From Glandiceps talaboti (lineage: Eukaryota; Hemichordata; Enteropneusta; Spengelidae), in assembly GCF_964340395.1 (NCBI RefSeq), contig NC_135550.1, positions 14,894,908-14,958,907 of the forward strand: a stretch of 64,000 nt of DNA, written 5' to 3'. Shown here piece by piece: positions 38,908-64,000 of the stretch. Each line of letters begins with the position of its first letter. The stretch's first letter is position 1. The position numbers were made by a program, and so were the translations under genes. Under the pieces are notes generated by a model. It saw only the letters and a list, made by a program, of their open reading frames with translations. It was not told the origin of the DNA and did no database searches.

Positions 38908-41552
38908 TCAGGGGGTAAGCAGATAGACACAGACACAGAATTGATTTAGAGAGTGAGAAGCACTTAACCACGTGCACTTTCGCAACTTATCATGACAAAC
39001 AGCATTGGAATCCCTACAGACTTAATAAACATCAAATGATTTGCAAACATTTTAAAACAAAGTGTTTTTAACCGATGGGTCCCTTGGGTATATACATGTT
39101 CACATTTGTATTTTGTTTAATTTCTACCCAACATTCTTTTTTTTTTACGTGACAATGTGTAAAGAATCTAAAACATCATACTGCCTCGCCGTCCTATCGT
39201 ATGTTAAGCCTTATCTGGGCACCGGGGTGCATGCAAATTATATAGGGGTTTCTAATAATTGCCGCCAGCAATAGACATTTTTTTTCTTCAAAAGTTTGAA
39301 TGAGAGGTTTAAAAGATGTTGTTGGTTTCAGCGCGTGACAGCTGGTATGCAGGTCACCAAAGGTCAGCTTGTACAACGGAGTCTTGAAACCGATACTGCG
39401 ACTTGAAGGTGGAGGAAACACCAGTTGGAAGACGGCAAGGGAGTAGATGTTTTCATGTTTCACTGAATCGCCGCCTTATTTCTTGTTTTTGTTTGTAAAA
39501 AAAAAAGTAGAATTAGGGCAAAGTGTTGGTAACGTTTGTATTGACCTCAAGCTGATGCATGGCGTAATCATTACAACCAGAGTCGTTTACAATTTTTGAA
39601 GGCCCTTGGCTTTTTTTGTTTACTCCGTGTGTTTGCCTTTTCAGCTGAAGTCAATTGATGTCTCCCGTATCTTTCTTTAAAACATTGGATAAAGCGTTTG
39701 GAAAACATCACCATCAGAGTGAGAACGGGGGGCTTAGAGATTCAGTGTAGCTGCAGAAAATTGTATGATAAACATTGAACTGAAATTTAAAAAAAATGAA
39801 ATGAAATCCGACAAAATGATTTGCATATAGAAAAGCTGTAAGTGAAATTGCACGGAGGAAATGTCCAAAATTTCGATATTCTACTTCCGAGTCCGAGAAG
39901 GCAGTGTTTAAAAAAAAGTAGACTGTATCAGAACCGTCAACCGGGAAAAAAGATGTCAACAACCAAAGAAATCTACCGGTGGAAGAACTGGTTTATTTCA
40001 GAAAATGAATTATTCATGTACATTGCAAACATGTGGTTGCAAGGAACAAATAACTCCTTAATAAATCCAATGAAAAGAAATTGGAGTGACAGCCCCAAGG
40101 GCTAGTCACGTGATCGCCCATGCATCTGTAGAATGGAACATGGAGTGGGTAATTGTTCGTTTTCATGATAACCAGTCTCGCGAATGAACGGCGAGACAGG
40201 TGGATCGATTCTTAATATAATTAAAATCAACAAACATCAATTTCTTGGTTTATTGACTTATTAGTGGAGTACAACAGATCAGGAAACTGTACAGTATTTT
40301 TTTTGATGGGTTGCTAGGATACGGACCAGTTTTTTTCCCCTCTGTTTTTTTTGGGGGGTTTCTTTTTTGCACCCCTTGTTTTGTAACAGGTTGTTGCCCT
40401 ATGCAAATGTCGGTTGATTGTCATAAGAACAGAGATTTTAATGATAATGCACTACCACTACTCTACGTTTAAATGTACGTGTTTTGCGTATTTATTTCCC
40501 TCTGAAGTAGTCCCATTTGTGCATCAGTAGTCTGGCCACCTCCGCACCATTCTGTACTCCTCGGAGCCCTGGACGTGATTCTATTAGAACACAGTGCGCA
40601 TGCAGCGGTCTACTTATAAATACTTAAGGCGTTTTATGTGTATTTTGGAAACACTCTAGACTTTAGTAGGAACTCCTAGCGAAGTAGGGAAACAGTGATT
40701 TTTTTTTCAAAGTAACCAATTGATCAATGGTATATTGGCACATCGTAAGATCCTATGCATATTGGTTTATAGAGAGATGAAAGAAAGTACAGAACATGGG
40801 ATGGAGGAGCTAGGTATATACACGAGTTAACAATATGGTGGCGATATGATGGTTGTTAATCGTCTAAAAACTGGTGGATATGCGTACCAAGATGGTCAGA
40901 CTCTGAAAAACTTTTTTTCTGCTACATTAAAACTAAAAACAATGGCATTCATCGGATGTGATTAAAAATAGCCGATGTTAGTCAGATACAAATGTGTCAT
41001 AATTTCTATGTTCCAGTTCATACCACATTATATCGTCTCGTATGCAGTTTATCATTTTACTACAAGTCTTGATCTGATAGATTTGATAAATGCATATCTT
41101 TTTCTTCAAATTAAAAACAAAGTGCTGAATAAATACGTAACTGCACAAGTGAAGATCCACTGTAATATTTGTGTAGAAAGGTACAACAAACAAACATACA
41201 AAGTATTTGGAATGCAGACTGTTACTCGTGATTATTTCCGCTATATGGTAAATGGAATGTTGTATAGGAACGATTTTAAGGTGGTATGCGCCACAGTTGC
41301 TTTGTTGAAGACAACAGCAGCTTGTTCTCAAGGAGAAAATAGTAGCTCACAGTGCAAACCTTCGCCATTTCTGTACTATACTTCAAAAATGCTACCAAAT
41401 ACTATGATAACTATATATAACAACACGATGGTCAGTAACCAAATGTGATGATTTCAAAAAGGGATAGGATCAAGTTTTCATTTTTATTTTGGCCAAGATT
41501 TTAGGCATTCAGTCTCCATATATTTTTTAACAAGTTGCTACATTCTCCCTTC
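38905..41552. other. Intergenic, no confirmed gene
   Basis: Contains a 157-codon open frame at 40975-41448 with no recognised domain. The opposite strand is also open over much of it (40978-41331), which argues against strong coding constraint. Nothing else stands out. Confidence 0.5.
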
Positions 41553-41553
41553 C

Positions 41554-41881
<328 letters not shown>

Positions 41882-42798
41882 ATTTATAAAGCACCAGTTT
41901 CTAGGTTCTTTTTAAAGGCGTTGTCTGTTTTCATTCTTGTTTCTCTAAACCTGTGAGACATAGTAAACGCTTCGACTGTATACAGTATTAGGGGTATGCG
42001 TAGTCCTACGGTCACAAATATTTATCATTTCTCCCCCCCCCCTCTCCCCACAAAAATTAAATTGTTTTATGTATCGTGATCTCTCTTTTTTTTTCAAATG
42101 ACATGTTTTCGATTTTAAAAATTCGTGGCAACAGTATTCAAAGATCAACGCAATAGTTGTGACCTTAGCATAATTATGCTGGTAGGTAGAATGCTGATAG
42201 TGAATGCACAAAAGATTTCGCCTTTTACAACACACATATTTTTGTGAACAAAACTTGATATACTTGCCAATGTTGTGAGTTTCTATTATACGTATATACT
42301 ATCGGCAGGTACTAAACACAACGAATTTGAAACCTGACCGTCGTTCTGTTTTAAATACATTCATATGTGGCGTGGTCTTGTGTATGCAGCAACAGTGTTA
42401 CTTTTACGTAACATTCAAATCCCAATTCAAAAATAATTTGATGACATCCGTTTAACAAAATTAACGGCACCGTCAACATATATGTAACTAAGTTAGGGAC
42501 CGGTCAGTTTCTCCAGCCTGGGGGGGGGGGGGGTGCCTGTGCATTCTTTAATCGGGCCGACAAAAAGTCACTAACCCCCTTATCTGTAAAAACCAAAAAG
42601 AGGCTGACCCCTATCACTAAATTCTAAAACATAATGACCCCCCCCCCCCCCATATATAATATTCACATGACAGATATTTTTGATCGTGACCCAGTGTGGA
42701 CTGCTTGACTGTCTTGCATCTACTTTATAAGATCCCGGGTTAGCACTATCATAATTATAATTATTGAATACACAGGGTAAATATATTCCAAAAGGAGT

Positions 42799-43560
42799 TT
42801 TAATAGCATCTTGACAGTGAAAGGTAGGGTGAAGTTTGAGAAGGGAATATGTACATCTCTTATGGGGGTCCTAGGGGGTCTCCCCCTAGAAGCCCAGGAG
42901 GTTTTTAACTGTGAAAAGTCAATTTTGAGACTATTCAGACATTTTCAGAAAATAAGCTTTACAAAACAGCACCAACATGTAAAAAGCAACTACATAGGGT
43001 TGAAATATTTTGAAATATAGTTTGATAGCATCTTGACAGTAAGCAGATAAGGGGAAGAGCTTGAGACTGGGATATGTCCACCTCATGTGGGGGTCCTAAG
43101 GGTCTCCCAGGGCCTCTAGAAGCCCTGGAGGATTTTTACTCTTAAAACCAATATTTAGGCTATTCAGACCCTTTCAAGCAATAACTTAATCCATGCTTTA
43201 CAAGACAGCACCATCAAGTGTCAGAAACTATTCTTTATAACTTACATAAGGTTGAAATATATATGCATGTAGTAAAGGTCAGCACATCTATAATGGTAGT
43301 GTCATTGGTAGGGGAGATTTGGAGATTATGGCAATTTTAGACTATCTTGGCAAACATGTCACATCTTTAAAAGACAATATCGTCTCAAATTAGAATAGGG
43401 TGAAAATATTTAAGTTTAATACCATTATGACAGTAAAATGGTTGTTGGTGCATCTGATTGTTGGTTGAATGTGTGAGTGACCTCTGGGGGTGAGGGAGTC
43501 CTTGGGGTTTTCCCGGCCCCTAGCAGATCTGGAGTTTTTTGCTTCTATTAGGGCAATGTT
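42799..43560 (+). repeat. Degenerate tandem repeat, three units of about 220-400 bp
   Basis: Units begin near 42799, 43019 and 43417 with TTTRATAGCATCTTGACAGT or a variant. Each includes a GC-rich block (GGGGGTCCTA, then CTCCC and CCCTRG) followed by a T-rich stretch. Units 1 and 2 also share CTATTCAGAC and ACARCACCA. The GC block is hairpin-prone. Origin is unknown; it may be a satellite or part of a mobile element. Confidence 0.65.
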
Positions 43561-43994
43561 TCAGTTGTTAATGTAAATTATGAACAACTTTTAAAATGTC
43601 AACTTTCATGAGAAATAGACATTTCCCCTGAAAGATTCCATTTTCTGTTCTTTCTACGCAAGTCTTTGCTGAACGCCTATTTCATAAAACATTTGTACAA
43701 AAGTATGTTTTCTGTATTCCCCCATGTATATTCTTCATTCGCCCGTTTCTATATTACACTTTCGCTGCCTTCGTTACAAACAACTTTCCCATCAAAATGA
43801 AGTGGAACAATTGTTTTCAGAGTCTGTCAATTTTTTTCAAATCCAAAGTTAGATTTGTTCTTGGATCATCATCAGGTCAGATGTCATATAACGTTCTTGA
43901 CTTATGTTCATAAAAATAATATTCTCTAAAATTGATTAACTAATATCATTGATGTGTGTCTGGCAGGGAATTATAAGCCTACCTGTAGACACTA
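43561..43994. other. Intergenic, no gene seen
   Basis: Ordinary AT-rich sequence. Confidence 0.5.
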
Positions 43995-43998
43995 TTCC

Positions 43999-44043
<45 letters not shown>

Positions 44044-44091
44044 ATTTTTTTTAATTTTTTAATTTTTTTTTTAATTTTTTAATTTTTTAAT

Positions 44092-44138
<47 letters not shown>

Positions 44139-44143
44139 TTTTT
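43995..44143. repeat. (ATTT)n microsatellite with TTTAA-rich centre
   Basis: Two ATTT arrays separated by a degenerate AATTTTTT block, followed by a G run at about 44144-44155. Confidence 0.93.
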
Positions 44144-44793
44144 TTGGGGGGGGGTTAGGATAACAGAATAGTGTAGTAGTGATAGTGGTTCAAGTGTACA
44201 GGTAGGCTAGGCAGGGAACGTTACTTGAACATCCTCGATTTTTGTTAGCAATTTGAACTTTTCATATAACTATACTCGACAGTCATTAAAACCGCGATAA
44301 AAATAAAGTGAATCACTTTATATTTTTTTTACAAGTTAACTACATTCGAAAATAGGTTTAAAAAATCCTAGCTTTATGACTTGAAGTACGAGTGGTTAAT
44401 ATTTTTTTTTTCATTTCAACATGTTGTGCAACGGACTGGGTCAACAATTTTGTAATGCGGTATTTATCTAAATTAGCCAACATGTGTTTCGCACATTATA
44501 TTTATTTAAAGAAACAACGGGTCACACACAGACCCATAAATATTGATGACCAAGGTGCTGCATAGTCATAAATTCCTTCTTATTGCCGTCACTTCTCACC
44601 GGAATGTGTCTCAACGTATACATGTATGTATTCTGTAATAAGTCCGCTATCCCACGCCTCCTCGGTTAAAACCCAGCAAAACTCGTGACTGTTTCTCAAG
44701 CAAACTATTTTGGACACGAAAATTTAAAACGAAAATAGATATTACAAACGGGAAATTAAAACCCCCAGAAACGATTGCATGGATTGCAATGAA

Positions 44794-45070
44794 TGACGTC
44801 ACGCGGAAGGCCAATGCTCTTTACTTTGATAATGACTTTTTTTAAAATTAATTTTGACGTCATAATTGTTGTGTAGAGGAATGTGTTTATTTCTCGAAAC
44901 CATTTGATAAATTACCTTTATAGAATAATGTATATTTTCAAACAGAGTTTTCGGTTCGTTTTACTTTTTGCATGCAGAACGTGCAGTGGCAGCTCTGGAA
45001 ATATTTAACCTGTAAGATATGGAAATCTGAAAAGTGCAGCCTCGTTCTGAATCTTCCAAACCCGGAAGTG
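44794..45070 (+). promoter_or_regulatory. FAM120B: Probable FAM120B promoter (two CREs, CCAAT, ETS site)
   Basis: Perfect palindromic TGACGTCA sites lie at 44794-44801 and 44855-44862. A CCAAT lies at 44811-44815 and CCGGAAGTG, the ideal ETS/GABP site, at 45062-45070. ETS and CRE sites near the start are typical of TATA-less housekeeping promoters. About 90 bp after the ETS motif is a good splice donor, and the first coding exon follows 0.7 kb later. The position fits a promoter for the FAM120B-like gene; the exact start is not determinable here. Confidence 0.55.
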
Positions 45071-45158
45071 CTTCACTGTCGTCTGAAAACCGAAAAGGGA
45101 AAGCCCCCGTGGCGTGGCGGGGAACGCCGCGCTACTTTACTTTGGAGACTCGTTAATG
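45070..45158 (+). other. FAM120B: Probable non-coding first exon of FAM120B (start uncertain)
   Basis: A GC- and CpG-richer stretch ends at TTAATG|GTGAGT (donor GT at 45159-45160), unlike the surrounding AT-rich DNA. Splicing to the acceptor at 45793-45794 would form the 5' UTR. The last three bases of this exon are ATG. In the spliced message this would open a short upstream reading frame that ends at a TGA about 11 codons later. Confidence 0.45.
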
Positions 45159-45794
45159 GTGAGTCGATATAACTGTGGAAGGGACCTTGTGTTTAGAGAA
45201 CATTTAGTGGCATATTGCAAACGTTTTACGTGCATATGTTCATTGATATCAAATGCAGGTTCTTACGAATCATCACAAGGCACTCACATATTTCCAAGCC
45301 CTGACTCAAGGTCATCCAAAGTTCTGATTCATTGTGTTCAAAATTCGCCAAACATATCCCATGTTCATATTTTAAAATTAGTACAGGTACAGATAACTTT
45401 TACTTACAAGACTTCTAAATAATATAACCAAAGTCACGTGTTTGTGACCACAGACACTTGTAATTACCCGTTAGGCTACATCTTCCAGAATGAATAAATT
45501 ATCACATATTTTGACCTGTGAATAGAGTAAACTGGGATAGAATACATGTTCTAGGACCCAAAATTCAGCTAGCATGAGTTAAGGGAATATTTGTATCTCC
45601 AAATTAGAACCCCCCCCCCCCCCCCTTTGCTATTTGCCATGTTTGTTCATCTGTACCAAATAGTTACAATGTGGAAATACCATAGCTGTGATGTTGGGTT
45701 AGTTTAGTGTGTGTTATAGCTCTGGGAAGAGTTCACATCACATATATATTTGTGTCCATGATTAAATTTCAGTGGTATCTGTTTTTATTTATAG

Positions 45795-45882
45795 ATCAGT
45801 GTCATCACTAGATCAGTTCCTGTGTGAACCGCACATCGTTGATTCTTTGAAACTTGTAGTAACCACTATATACCCATGAGTC
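45795..45882 (+). other. FAM120B: FAM120B 5' UTR segment with overlapping upstream ATG
   Basis: It follows a TTTTTATTTATAG acceptor (AG at 45793-45794). A TGA at 45877-45879 lies in frame two codons before the start codon, so the ATG at 45883 is the first possible in-frame start. An out-of-frame ATG at 45876 opens a 12-codon frame that ends at the TGA at 45912-45914, overlapping the main start. Confidence 0.55.
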
Positions 45883-62928
<17,046 letters not shown>

Positions 62929-63351
62929 GTAAGTTTAATACTGCATATGGAAATAATTAGTCAGTGATTCTAAAGTATGTCTTTCATTTGCTGTTTAAAC
63001 TATACACCACTGAACTTCACATTCAGCAATTTATACAAACCAGGAGTGTACAGCTACATATTTAGACAATATTTCTACTGTATGTCTATAGTATACTATA
63101 GATTTTTCAACAACTACCGGTACTTGCATTACTGTATAATCAAATAATGTATACTTACATCACACATGCACACACACACACATACACACACACATACACA
63201 CAACACTGACACAAACACACATACATACATACATACATACATACATACATACATACATACATACATACATACATACATACATACATACAGATAGACAGAC
63301 AGACACACACGCAGCCATATACACACACACGCACACACACACACATACACA

Positions 63352-63385
<34 letters not shown>

Positions 63386-64000
63386 GATGGTCTTACTAAA
63401 TAAACAGAAAATGCTATTCTCACATGAGGAATTGTATAATTCTATTATTGATGTATAAATAATACAAAGTGATTTGATAAAATAAAAATGACAAAAATTC
63501 AAACGTGAAGAGTAAATGGTTTATTCAAAAAATAAATGTATATAATATAGGGTATGGGGTTTTGTCTTTGTTTACCCAACAATGTTTTCAAATAAAAATG
63601 GTAAAGTTGGTTTCATTGTAATGCATTTTCATGTGTTTATATGATAGGCCAACAAATATTTTTGACTGTTCACACAGAAACACCAAAGATGGAACAAATT
63701 GAAAACAATGTTATTGCACATGCCCCAAAATAACACAGCCATAAAAGTGATCATGCATATAAATACATCATTGATTGGGTCATCTCTGAGATAAAAGTGT
63801 GCATTTTTCAAATTGTTGCATTTTTGGCCGTTTAAATGATGCCATTTTCACATCTTTCCATTTTCCATTCTATTTGTTATGTTGTTATTGGATAATCCAT
63901 TTTGGCTGCGATTTCATGTGACATCTCCATGTAAACAACAAATTAGTTGTGTGAAAACATATGAAAACAGCATTATGTATATAAACAGGGCCTTTGATAG
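62929..64000. other. FAM120B downstream intron or 3' region, partial
   Basis: After the GTAAGT donor there is no convincing exon. If this intron were not removed, the frame would continue 12 codons to a TGA at about 62965. The stretch contains the CA/CATA array at 63166-63386. Confidence 0.5.
63166..63386. repeat. Compound (CA)n - (CATA)n - (CAGA)n - (CA)n array
   Basis: CA dinucleotides flank about 75 bp of CATA and a short CAGA block. Confidence 0.95.

Noticed and set aside
42811-43020. MGVLGG-like start as an alternative FAM120B N-terminus
   Set aside because: It belongs to a tandem repeat unit with no continuation. The true N-terminus at 45883 has MGVKGLQGYIE and the exact splice phase.
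44972-45172. 66-codon frame over the FAM120B promoter and first exon
   Set aside because: No homology; it crosses the probable donor at 45159. Interpreted as promoter and 5' UTR.

Overview
This is animal nuclear DNA. The genes are split by GT-AG introns, the sequence is AT-rich, and it is crowded with simple-sequence arrays and small non-autonomous mobile elements. There is no sign of a bacterial, archaeal, viral or organelle genome. The two recognisable genes and their arrangement suggest an invertebrate bilaterian. A deuterostome such as a lancelet or hemichordate is my best guess, but a spiralian is not excluded. Coordinates were read by eye; splice sites were accepted only where motif, reading phase and homology agreed. 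Comparisons with human proteins are from memory. Left edge (705-4353, minus strand): the 5' part of a Delta-type Notch ligand gene, in four coding exons. They encode the signal peptide, the MNNL domain, a short linker exon and the DSL domain. The EGF repeats, membrane segment and tail must lie beyond base 1. A TATA-like core promoter sits just upstream, near 4.5 kb. Middle (about 4.5-44.8 kb): roughly 40 kb with no recognisable coding exon. It holds many microsatellites (ATGT, CTGT/CAGA, AATC, CT, GT, TA, CCAAA/CAAAA and others). It also holds a perfect 66-bp-arm hairpin, a 284-bp inverted repeat, a foldback-like element built of inverted tandem arrays, a Harbinger-like MITE, retrotransposon-like 3' tails and degenerate tandem repeats. 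Given its position between Delta and its neighbour, it is also a candidate cis-regulatory domain. Right part (about 44.8 kb to the end, plus strand): a FAM120B-like gene (constitutive coactivator of PPAR-gamma, an XPG/FEN1-fold protein). It has a CRE/CCAAT/ETS promoter-like cluster, a probable non-coding first exon, and coding exons at 45883-45968, 47692-49028, 58588-58859 and 62722-62928. These join in perfect phase into 634 codons. The gene probably continues past the right edge. Its introns carry further copies of the MITE families, a tRNA-like SINE head, a 53-bp minisatellite and long CT arrays close to two splice acceptors. How it fits together: Delta (minus) and FAM120B (plus) are divergently arranged here exactly as DLL1 and FAM120B are on human chromosome 6q27. 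The most interesting reading is therefore a deeply conserved microsyntenic block, in which the 40-kb spacer may hold Delta regulatory elements that keep the pair together. I found no defence, CRISPR, biosynthetic or other novel multi-gene system.
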